A stretch of 17,500 bases of DNA. Origin: Halocaridina rubra (Eukaryota > Arthropoda > Malacostraca > Decapoda > Atyidae). A program made the translations under genes and the position numbers. Below the pieces are notes generated by a model that did no database searches, was not told the DNA's origin, and saw only the letters and a program-made list of their open reading frames with translations. The DNA lies in the NCBI GenBank assembly GCA_037179515.1, contig JAXCGZ010023914.1:1-17500 (forward strand), given 5' to 3'. Below, one piece after another: positions 1-9,727 of this stretch. Each line of letters opens with the position of its first letter. The stretch's first letter is position 1.

Positions 1-599
<599 letters not shown>

Positions 600-750
600 A
601 CACATCATCAGATTCCTTGAACAAGCGCCAAGGAATAGTAAGCCTAATGCACTTGTTGTTTAGGACTTACTTTTGAAAAATAATATTCTTGTCCATGTGG
701 TAGCCATTTTGATGGAATAAAGTTTTTGACTTTGACTTTGACTTTGAAGC
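600..750 (+). mobile_element. Probable LINE 3' end with (TTTGAC)n tail
   Basis: An AATAAA signal at 717-722 is followed at once by a T-rich stretch and about four TTTGAC-type hexamers (724-748). A short hexamer tail behind an AATAAA-like sequence is a common 3' terminus of Jockey/CR1/RTE-type non-LTR retrotransposons. Upstream, ATTCCTTG (612-619) pairs perfectly with CAAGGAAT (629-636), a small stem-loop of the kind found in LINE 3' UTRs. No reverse-transcriptase coding is visible upstream, so this would be a 5'-truncated copy. It could also be a chance AT-rich sequence with a short hexamer repeat. Confidence 0.5.
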
Positions 751-786
751 AGTGCTTCCTAATCTTCGTTTTTTTCCAAGGAAAAT

Positions 787-2095
<1,309 letters not shown>

Positions 2096-2121
2096 GTGTG
2101 TATGTGCGTGTGTGTGTGTGT
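2096..2121. repeat. (TG)n tract between LINE-A copies
   Basis: An imperfect TG run (with TATG and TGCG variants) separates the truncated 5' side of LINE-A copy 2 from the tail of copy 3. It is best read as the residue of the AC/TG microsatellite into which these copies inserted. Confidence 0.9.
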
Positions 2122-2253
2122 AAGATTTCAGAATTGTAATTACCTAGTTGTGTTTACGAGAAAGAGCCCCATGCCCGTAACTCCCCGTCTCTTGGTCGGT
2201 TCCATTTTTGTGCTCAGTGATGCTTATCATATTTGTCCTTAATACTATGGATT
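2122..2253 (-). mobile_element. LINE-A copy 3, very short 3' fragment
   Basis: About 130 bases matching the tail, 3' UTR and final codons of LINE-A (about 9638-9768), by eye near 83-85% identical. The second, degenerate tail unit is recognisable at about 2122-2137. The truncated side runs directly into TG-rich sequence (2253-2268). It is the shortest of three copies and more diverged than copy 2, which suggests separate insertion events and not a local duplication. Confidence 0.86.
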
Positions 2254-2499
2254 GTGTATGTGTGTGTGCTTATATACTTATTCATTAATTAGTTAATTTA
2301 TTACGTAAGATATGTAAAAGAAAAAAGTTTTGCATATATCACATGTTGGTGTATGAGCTTACAATCGATTTTATTTATGAAAATTAAAGTATTTCTTAAA
2401 ACTGCAAATTTAGAGAAAACTTCTCTTGATTATATAAAAAAAACTGTATCATTATTCTTGTTGTTGCTGTTCCTCTTCATTTTCTTCTTGTTTTTTTCA
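2254..2499. other. TG remnant and AT-rich DNA
   Basis: Begins with the TG-rich border of LINE-A copy 3, then about 230 bases of AT-rich DNA with no gene signal. The last 50 bases are T- and pyrimidine-rich and lead into the ATT array. Confidence 0.5.
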
Positions 2500-2595
<96 letters not shown>

Positions 2596-2633
2596 GCTAT
2601 TATTACTATTAATATATTATTATTATTTTATTA

Positions 2634-2710
<77 letters not shown>
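2500..2710. repeat. (ATT)n array with internal interruption
   Basis: Two ATT blocks (about 2500-2596 and 2637-2710) flank a roughly 40-base AT-rich interruption. Read on the minus strand, the interruption contains ATATATTAATAGT inside AAT repeats. The same core occurs in the AAT array at 14015-14240, so the two arrays share ancestry. The poly-Ile/Tyr/Leu open frames here are artefacts of the repeat. Confidence 0.96.
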
Positions 2711-3277
2711 TTCCCTTTCTTCTTCATCATCTTCTTTATCATTATTACATCTTCTCTATCTACACCATTATCAAACTTCTTCAATAACTCTCTTTGTAAG
2801 CCCCAACTCCGTCCATGAAGACCCCAAAGAGTTGGTCTTTTTCAGAAGGATGATATTGCAGTTGATGGTGACTTACCCCTTCACCCTACCATAAGCCCAC
2901 TATCATCCCCACACCTATATCTCTACCCCCCTTCCACCTCCTTGCTTCCTCCTCCTTGCTTCCCCCTCCTTGCTTCCCCTCGCTCACTGTCCACTACCCC
3001 CCTCCCTTTACGAAAAAGCAACGTCCGGGTTTGATACGGTTAATTATTAAGGATGATTTGGCGTATTGGCGACGTTACTGAGAAAAGCCAAAAGGAGAAT
3101 AAAAAAAAAAATCAAAGAAAAAATATGCCAAATAAAAGGCCAAAGTGAGAGACTGAGACTTGCTCAGATTACCCAAGTCAGTGATAAAGGAACAATAGAT
3201 GCAGAGAGACCCATATTTGCATATGAATATCTTGGATGGAGAGGTGGCTCGGGTGTGTGTGCTTGCGTGTGTGTGTT

Positions 3278-3282
<5 letters not shown>
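2711..3282. other. Pyrimidine-rich region with short CTCCTTGCTTCC repeats
   Basis: 2711-3010 is C/T-rich on the plus strand. It contains three copies of CTCCTTGCTTCC (2938-2949, 2951-2962, 2967-2978). 3066-3282 is purine-rich, then unique, then GT-rich before the AT tract. A 106-codon frame (3066-3386) has a Lys/Arg-rich start and then runs through the GT and AT microsatellites. Half of it is repeat-encoded and it shows no domain, so I do not call it a gene. Confidence 0.6.

Positions 3283-3368
<86 letters not shown>
3283..3368. repeat. (AT)n microsatellite
   Basis: About 43 AT units, preceded by a short GT-rich segment (3253-3282). This is the same GT-then-AT pairing seen at 1644-1775. Confidence 0.97.
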
Positions 3369-3371
<3 letters not shown>

Positions 3372-3419
3372 ATGACTCACAGATGAATTGCGATTGACTA
3401 CGAGGGCTAAAAAAAAAAC

Positions 3420-3528
3420 CGACGGAGATCTGAGATATTTCAGACTGTATTTTAGTTCATATTAAGAGCAACTGAGTTACTCTGAAGATGGGCTAAAATA
3501 CAGTCTGAAAGATCTTAGCATTCCGTCG
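3420..3528. repeat. Dyad with 18-bp perfect arms
   Basis: The arms 3438-3455 and 3493-3510 are perfect reverse complements over 18 bases (CAGACTGTATTTTAG core), separated by a 37-base loop. Outside them CGACGGA (3420-3426) pairs with TCCGTCG (3522-3528), with imperfect pairing between. The whole could be a small foldback element or the termini of a decayed transposon. It resembles no family I can name with confidence. Confidence 0.75.
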
Positions 3529-3613
3529 TTTCATTTTGCCCACGTGGAAAACATCTATTCATCTGTGTCAAGTACTCATATTTTCGTGATGCATATACAT
3601 ACACATATTTATC

Positions 3614-3834
<221 letters not shown>

Positions 3835-4442
3835 GACAATCACTCTGAAGCTTCGTAACTATCTTTAATATTTCTCTAAATATGCATTCAATATTTTTTT
3901 TTAATAATCATCCTACACTCATGGTCTGATAAAAATACTTTCCATCTTTTCCAATGATATTTACCTAGTGCCATCTGAGTATCATATGTTAATTTATGTG
4001 CAAACATGAAGAATCATTTATTAATGTATGCAATATTCACTTTTTATTTATTGAAGTTTCAACACTTTATCAATCATATGTCAGGGACGGTGTTTGATGA
4101 AATAAATCAGGTATTTTTTTTATCGACGGGTAACTTCTGCAAGTATCTTTTCCTTATTTGGTTATCGATATATAGATGGCTAAAATTTAATGGTATATTT
4201 GTTTAAATGTAAATGCAGTGCTTATACAATTGCTGTCTGTGCTTTTATCTTGTTTTCCGACTGTCAAAATGAATTTCAGTGCTGGATTTAATGGAACCTA
4301 ATAATCAGTAGCAAGACAGGAAAAGTGAATGTATTTGTTTACTATTTTGAGTATTTGTGTGCGTAATTATATGGTGTTTTTGTCTTTGTTTTCTATGATA
4401 AGTGTGCAGAAATTCACTGTTTTGGTTTTGAAAAATTACTAA
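3835..4442. other. Anonymous AT-rich intergenic DNA
   Basis: About 600 bases, AT-rich, with a 66-codon plus-strand frame at 4006-4206. Its translation is hydrophobic/aromatic in parts but has no recognisable domain, and the composition equals its surroundings. No tRNA-like boxes or repeats noticed. Confidence 0.5.
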
Positions 4443-4549
4443 TAAACAAGCATGAATTGCTTGTTGATGTATTAGATTTTTTTATATTTATATCATGGTA
4501 TTTGTGTCATTGTTGTCTATATCTGTCTGTGTTTTTCTTGATTAGTGTA

Positions 4550-4660
4550 AAGGGGGGTTTACACGGTCAAACGGTTCGTCGAACGCGGTTCGACAGACAA
4601 GTGTTTGAAGTGATGTTCGAACGTGTGAACGGGGTATTTGGTTGTCGAACACGGAACGTG
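4550..4660 (+). mobile_element. Foldback element, left half-arm (T1)
   Basis: Starts AAGGGGGGTTTACACGG next to a TA dinucleotide (4548-4549) and contains several TTCGAAC/GTCGAAC-type sub-motifs. It ends four bases past the hairpin loop, where unrelated sequence B begins at 4661. It is half of the element that is complete at 4804-5013. Confidence 0.75.
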
Positions 4661-4803
4661 CAGTATTGCAGCATTTCCCAACACCCCAAAATGGATTGCA
4701 GTTCCCCTTGGAGTGCAAGAACCCCATTCAAAGAAATGTTGCCTTAGTGTATTACTGCTTATGTATATTGATAATCAATTAAAATCAAAGCTTCTAATTC
4801 TTA

Positions 4804-5013
4804 AGGGGGGTTTAAACGGTCAAACGGTTCGTCGAACGCGGTTCGACAGACATCTGTTTGAAGTGATGTTCGAACGTGTGAACGGGGTATTTGGTTGTCG
4901 AACACGGAACGTGTTCGACAACCAAATACCCCGTTCACACGTTCGAACATCACTTCAAACACTTGTCTGTCGAACCGCGTTCGACGAACCGTTTGACCGT
5001 GTAAACCCCCCTT
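4804..5013. mobile_element. Complete foldback (MITE-like) element
   Basis: About 210 bases that are almost entirely one inverted repeat. Arms 4804-4906 and 4910-5013 meet at a three-base loop, GAA. Termini are A(A)GGGGGGTTTA on the left and TAAACCCCCCTTT on the right, each next to a TA dinucleotide, compatible with a 2-bp TA target duplication. There is no coding capacity, so it would have been mobilised by a transposase elsewhere. The superfamily is not clear: TA would suggest Tc1/mariner-like, but the long G-run terminus is not diagnostic. Confidence 0.7.
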
Positions 5014-5120
5014 TACACCAATCAAGAAAAACACAGACAGATATAGACAACAATGACACAAATACCTTAATATAAATAAAAAAAAATCTAATACATCAAC
5101 AAGCAATTCATGCTTGTTTA

Positions 5121-5202
5121 CCCCGTTCACGTTCGAACATCACTTCAAACACTTGTCTGTCGAACCGCGTTCGACGAACCGTTTAACCGTGTAAACCCTC
5201 TT
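5121..5202 (-). mobile_element. Foldback element, truncated right arm (T3')
   Basis: Matches the right arm of the complete element but lacks its inner 15 or so bases and has a small internal deletion (GTTCACGTTCG versus GTTCACACGTTCG). It ends CCCTCTT before TA at 5203-5204. Together with T1 it forms the outer shell of the rearranged locus. Confidence 0.75.
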
Positions 5203-5388
5203 TAAGAATTTGAAGCATTGATTTTAACTGATTATCAATATACATAAGCAGTAACACACTAAGGCAGCATTTCTTTGAATAGGATTCTTGCACTCCAGGG
5301 CGAAACTGAAATCCAATTTGGGGTTGTTGGGAAATGCTGCAATACTGCATTTCTAGTTATCCTTGTGGAAACCAGATGTTAGTCAGAG

Positions 5389-5404
5389 TTAGAGGGTTCT
5401 GGAC
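5389..5404. repeat. SINE target-site duplication, left copy
   Basis: TTAGAGGGTTCTGGAC, identical to 5602-5617 on the other side of the SINE. Sixteen bases is in the usual range for L1/RTE-type target-primed insertion. Confidence 0.88.
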
Positions 5405-5601
5405 TTGGATGCGGTTTTACGTCACGAACTCCCTTTTCTACTAAGGGCTAGGACGGTTGCCTTCTTACGAAGGACTTGTTTTGGCAGATGTAATCGTTAC
5501 CCTGAGTGTATGCCCTTACTAACCTCAGTCCGTGACGGGGCGCGAACCCTCGACCTGCCGCCTCAGAGTCGCAGACGCTACCATTTTGCCACGGAGACTA
5601 C
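5405..5601 (-). mobile_element. tRNA-derived SINE with target duplication
   Basis: On the minus strand this begins with a tRNA-like head (5601 down to about 5525). A box A-like GTGGCAAAATGGTAGCG is followed by an anticodon-arm-like segment with CTCTGA and a box B-like GGGTTCGCGCC. These are the internal RNA polymerase III promoter boxes. A roughly 115-base body follows, containing CCGTCCTAGCCCTTAGTAG and GTGACGTAAAACC. The element is flanked by perfect 16-bp direct repeats, TTAGAGGGTTCTGGAC. The same body motifs recur in the SINE at 16161-16368. A true tRNA gene is unlikely because the acceptor stem does not close cleanly and the body continues. Confidence 0.85.
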
Positions 5602-5617
5602 TTAGAGGGTTCTGGAC
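5602..5617. repeat. SINE target-site duplication, right copy
   Basis: Perfect copy of 5389-5404. Its lack of mismatches suggests a fairly recent insertion. Confidence 0.88.
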
Positions 5618-6057
5618 CGCCTAGATCTGAATACAGGGGGTGCTGAGGTCGGAGATAGGTTGAGAAACGCTGCAAAAAGGTAGCTCGTACAATGTCTCTC
5701 TTACGAAACCTAACGGAATATAGGAATAGGATGATAATTCCCCTTGCTTTGTAACACGTGTTGGAACAGGAGATTTGAGCGAGCACAGCAGTAAGAGGTA
5801 GTGTCTGTTTTGTAGAGGAATTTACTGGAAGTTTAGTTTCGCTTATGCCTATGAAACTTGATTGGAAAAACATATCGAGACTAGTTGAAAATTTGATAAA
5901 AGTTACGATACGAGAAAAATCGAAAGGTGCTTCTCGACGTGTTTCATAAACATTCTGTTCAGCTGATCTTTGTTATACCAAAGCAAAGATTGCAGGGCAA
6001 GCAGTATTCCTCCTACTATTATTTTCGAGGTATAAGATGAAAATGATAGTTAGCCAT
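5618..6057. other. Anonymous intergenic DNA
   Basis: About 440 bases to the CTA repeat. A 91-codon minus-strand frame (5598-5873) overlaps the SINE target duplication and has no recognisable domain, so it is not called. No other structure noticed. Confidence 0.5.
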
Positions 6058-6125
<68 letters not shown>

Positions 6126-6142
6126 ATGATAATAATAATAAT
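6058..6142. repeat. (CTA)n then short (AAT)n
   Basis: About 22 ACT/CTA units (6058-6124), then TGATAATAATAATAAT. A trinucleotide microsatellite. Confidence 0.95.
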
Positions 6143-6182
6143 TCGCATCCCGTAGCTATAATGTACCATCACAAGTATACGA

Positions 6183-6183
<1 letters not shown>

Positions 6184-6274
<91 letters not shown>
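6184..6274. repeat. (AT)n microsatellite
   Basis: About 45 AT units. It lies about 40 bases from the point where LINE-B coding similarity stops. Confidence 0.97.
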
Positions 6275-6277
<3 letters not shown>

Positions 6278-6309
6278 CGAAAATGGTAGGAAAAGCCCAT
6301 TAAATAAAA

Positions 6310-7319
6310 CACTCGTCCACTCCTTGATACATGCGTCCCCAGATACTTAAAACTCTCAACCTCTTCAAGCAACTGCCCATTTACTCTTACATTCAAGCTG
6401 CCAACATTAACACTCCTCGTGTATCTTTTGACTTTACTTTTACCAATATTCACAAGCAAGTTCCTTCTTTCACACACACTAACAAACTCAGTAGCCAAAT
6501 GATTCAATTCATCACATTAACAGCCACTAGTACAGTATCATCTGCAAACAGTAACTGATTCAACTGCCACAACCTTTCATCCTCACTCACTAGTTCCAAG
6601 CCTTTGTCTAATACTCTTTCATTTACTTCCCTTACCACTCCATCCATATACACAAACAACCATGGCGACATTACACAACCTAAACGGAACCCTACATCCA
6701 CCTCAAACCAGTCACTCATACCTTTCCCAACTCTCACTCATGCTCTACAGTTCGTGTAAAAACTCTTCACTACATTCAACAAACTTCCACTTATTCCATA
6801 CAGTCGCAACACACTCCACAACCCCTCTCTATCTACCTTGTCGTATGCTTTCTCTTTGTCCATAAAAGCCCAAAAAGTGTCCCTACCTTTCTTCAAGAAC
6901 TTCTCGCACGCCTGTCTTACAACAAAACACCTGATCAACATATCCTCTTCCTCTCCTGAACCCACACTGTTCTTCCCTAATCAATCTCTTAGTACCTTTC
7001 CTAATTCTCTCAATTAACACTCTTCCTTATACCTTACCAACTACCCTCAACAAACTAATTCTCCTAAAACTACTACACTCATACTTTTCTCCTTTACCTT
7101 TATAAAGTGGAACTGCACATGCATTCCTCCAGTCAACCTAACCATCCCTTCTACTAATGCCTCCCTACCTCTTGACAAGCATTCAGCATGACACCCATCT
7201 ATCCCTGGTGCTTTACCTGCTTTCATTGCTCTCAATGCCAAATGTACCTGCTCTTTTGTTATTTCTCTATCATTCTCATCACCTAACATTGGCATTCTCC
7301 ATTCATTTCCCGCAGCCAC
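6310..7319 (-). pseudogene. LINE-B reverse transcriptase domain, broken
   Basis: Reverse-transcriptase motifs appear in order but in several frames: MKAGKAPGIDG (about 7220), QCGFRRGRG (about 6960), FMDKEKAYDKVDREGLW, FRLGCVMSPWLF, LLFADDTVLVA with the catalytic Asp pair (about 6545), and NIGKSKVKRYTRS with ESFKYLGTHV. Visible damage includes a frameshift near 7065, a TAA near 7031 where relatives have Tyr (GKV-Y-GRV), a frame change near 6950, a TGA at 6738-6740 and a frameshift near 6508-6520. The active-site motif itself is intact, so decay is by frame loss. It copied the element RNA into DNA at the nicked target when functional. Confidence 0.87.
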
Positions 7320-7519
7320 AATCTCTGCCTCTCTATCATCTTCCTCATTTAGCAGGTTCGTGAAATATTCAGCCCATCTCTCTCTGTCACCTTTCCTTCA
7401 TCTACTAGCAATTGCCCATCAGCTCCTTTCACCCTCTCCTACCTACCACACTCACCTTTCTTCATTCTTTTCACTTCATTCCAAAACATCTTTGTATTCC
7501 TTTCAAAATTCTCAGACAA

Positions 7520-7792
7520 TCATCTGCCCCACCTTACATCCACTTCTCTCTTTGCCTCCCTCACCATGTGCTTCACTAATCTCCTCTTTGCATAATACCT
7601 TTCATACGCCTCTACATTACCTACCTGCAACCATACCTCAAAAGCCCGCTTCTTTTCAGTCACTACTGCACTCACCTGCTCATTCCACCATTCACTAGCT
7701 TTCCTTTTACTTCCACCAGTTAGTCTCCTTCCACACATTGCCTCGGCACACTTCATAGTTTCCTCCATGAAACAGTCCCATTCTTCTTCCAC
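7520..7792 (-). pseudogene. LINE-B inter-domain linker, broken
   Basis: A 90-codon open stretch between the endonuclease and reverse-transcriptase remnants. It contains GRRLTGG, SEWWNEQVSAVVTEKKRAF and a basic, charged helix-like segment. This Trp-rich, Lys/Arg-rich linker is typical of RTE/L1-like ORF2 proteins. It is bounded by stops on both sides and is in a different frame from neighbouring parts. No catalytic role is expected. Confidence 0.7.
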
Positions 7793-7876
7793 TCCCTCCT
7801 ACACTTTCTCTTTCACTACATACCACAGATTCCTCACACTAGCCTTATACTCACAGTCTTTATCTTCCGTATACAA

Positions 7877-8670
7877 TTAATTCACTTTTAGCACCTCTCT
7901 TCCTTTGTCGCCTCTCCTCTTTTTCCACTTTTCTCTCACTCTTACTGTTTCCATTAAATAATGTTCAGATATTCCACCTCTAGCTCCTCTCAGTATATCC
8001 ACATCCAATGCTCTTCCAATCTCCCTCCTTTTCACCGCAACATAATCCATTAACCCATGTATACTTGTGCACATCCTTCTTTATAAAAACATTATTAGCA
8101 ATCAACAACTCTCTCTCATTACACATTTCTATCCTATTCTCTCCCCTCTCATTCTTACCAGGTACTCCATACTTCCCAATTACACCATTCACTGGCTCAT
8201 TCCCTACTCTAGCATTCAAAATGTTTCATCAACACCACATTCACATTCATTCCCAGGTCCTCCACACACTCGTTCATTTTCATCCAAACTTCTCTTTCTT
8301 CCTCACTTCTTTCACTGCCAGGGACATATGCTTTCGCAAACGCCCAAACCTCACATCCCAGCCTCATTTTAGCCACTATTATTCGAGAAGATACTTCCTT
8401 CCCTTCCACCACAAACTTATCTATCTCTTCTCTTACTAACAGAGCCACTCCCTCTCTTCCTCTCCATCTCTCAACTCCAAACACCCTACCTACTACACTC
8501 CCAAATGTCCTCTCACTATTCCCTTTTACCGTAGTTTCGCTCAGTGCAAGTATATCTATCTTTTTCTCCACAAACATACTCCCTATCGCCTCCCTCTTAC
8601 TTTCATTTAAACCATAACCACGCACGTTCAGAAACCCAATTACTAGGGTTCTGGCTGGATCTCCCCTGCC
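7877..8670 (-). pseudogene. LINE-B endonuclease domain, broken
   Basis: The reading starts with VIGFLNVRGYGLNESKREA, then DILALSETTVKG (the catalytic Glu-type motif) and VALLVREEID. These are hallmarks of the LINE apurinic-like endonuclease, which nicks target DNA. The frame is then lost near 8220: the expected GDxNARVG motif survives only as NARVG after a frameshift, with the catalytic Gly-Asp replaced. Further on, NRIEMCNERELLIANN and KYTWV fit the family, followed by another frame change near 8050. The final motif reads GGISEHYL where relatives have SDH, an Asp to Glu change. With two catalytic positions altered and at least two frameshifts, it is inactive. Confidence 0.85.
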
Positions 8671-8796
8671 AGAATACCCACGAATCTCTTAGCTAATCGT
8701 AGGATGAAAAAATACAAAGGAGGGGATTCCCAGTCCCCCACTCCGTCCCATTTAGTCGACTTTTACGACACGGGAACACGGAGGAAGTATTTTTAA

Positions 8797-8799
<3 letters not shown>

Positions 8800-8869
<70 letters not shown>
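8800..8869. repeat. (AT)n microsatellite
   Basis: About 35 AT units directly after the 5' leader of LINE-B. Confidence 0.97.
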
Positions 8870-8871
<2 letters not shown>

Positions 8872-8976
8872 CAGGTATGCAGACAAATGTGCAAAATATA
8901 ATTTTGCAGAAGATGCCCTTGCTGAGGTAATCCCGTATTCATAAGTATGTACAGATACAATTCCTATATCAGGAAT

Positions 8977-9616
<640 letters not shown>

Positions 9617-9634
<18 letters not shown>

Positions 9635-9638
9635 TGTG
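9617..9638. repeat. (GT)n at LINE-A 3' border
   Basis: About 11 GT units between the (CT)n of the module array and the LINE-A tail. It is half of the interrupted fourth module. Confidence 0.93.
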
Positions 9639-9665
9639 ATTACCTAATTGTGATTACCTAATTGT
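9638..9665 (-). repeat. LINE-A duplicated 14-bp 3' tail
   Basis: On the plus strand GATTACCTAATTGT occurs twice in direct succession, immediately next to (GT)n. Degenerate dimers of the same unit sit at the corresponding place in the other two copies (1776-1804 and 2122-2151). Short tandem 3' repeats are known for CR1/L2-type LINEs and are the likely recognition and priming end for reverse transcription. Confidence 0.85.
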
Positions 9666-9727
9666 GTTTACGGGAAAGAGCCCAAAGCTCGTATCTTCCC
9701 GTCTCCTGATCGGTTCCATTTTTAGAC

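Larger units (their letters stand above)
4443..5347. repeat. Nested inverted rearrangement X-Y-X'-Y'
   Basis: Four blocks. X (4443-4660) is unique sequence A plus a foldback half-arm T. Y (4661-4909) is unique sequence B plus T. X' (4910-5120) is the reverse complement of X. Y' (5121-5347) is the reverse complement of Y, with its inner T end truncated. Because the reverse complement of X-Y' is Y-X', the locus equals X + inverted copy of (X-Y') + Y'. That is an inverted copy of the whole ancestral locus inserted at the centre of its own palindrome. A and A' are nearly identical, B and B' differ at roughly 10% of sites by eye, and the T arms differ at only a few sites. Open frames inside are by-products of the repeats. 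Confidence 0.85.
6310..8795 (-). mobile_element. LINE-B, degenerate APE-type LINE (probably RTE-like)
   Basis: About 2.5 kb on the minus strand. From its 5' side (right) it holds a short leader with a G-rich block (GGGGGACTGGGAATCCCC, 8722-8739), an endonuclease remnant (8670-7877), a linker and a reverse-transcriptase remnant (7319-6310). The leader recurs at 14962-15068, which supports 8795 as near the element's true 5' end. Coding similarity stops near 6311, just after the ESFKYLGTHV segment that in relatives is followed by more C-terminal sequence, so the 3' end is missing. The clade (RTE or L1-like) rests on motif style and is not certain. Confidence 0.85.

Noticed and set aside
2353..2818. 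144- and 74-codon frames rich in Ile, Leu and Tyr
   Set aside because: Encoded by the ATT array, which lacks stops in most phases. No unique protein sequence is present.
3066..3386. 106-codon plus-strand frame with a basic start
   Set aside because: The second half is GT/AT repeat, the first half has no domain, and a competing minus-strand frame covers the same DNA.
3480..3528. Possible hammerhead ribozyme (CTGAAGA ... GAAA)
   Set aside because: Stem II is only weakly pairable, and no pairing was found for stems I and III in the required places.
4457..5130. Frames of 61-145 codons in the inverted-repeat region
   Set aside because: The same peptide segments appear on both strands because the DNA is a set of inverted copies. 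This is a non-coding foldback element.
5524..5600. Functional tRNA gene on the minus strand
   Set aside because: Box A and B fit, but arms do not close as a standard cloverleaf, a SINE body follows, and target duplications enclose the whole unit.
7157..8439. Plus-strand frames of 68-143 codons
   Set aside because: Antisense to LINE-B coding remnants. The minus strand carries clear endonuclease and reverse-transcriptase motifs.
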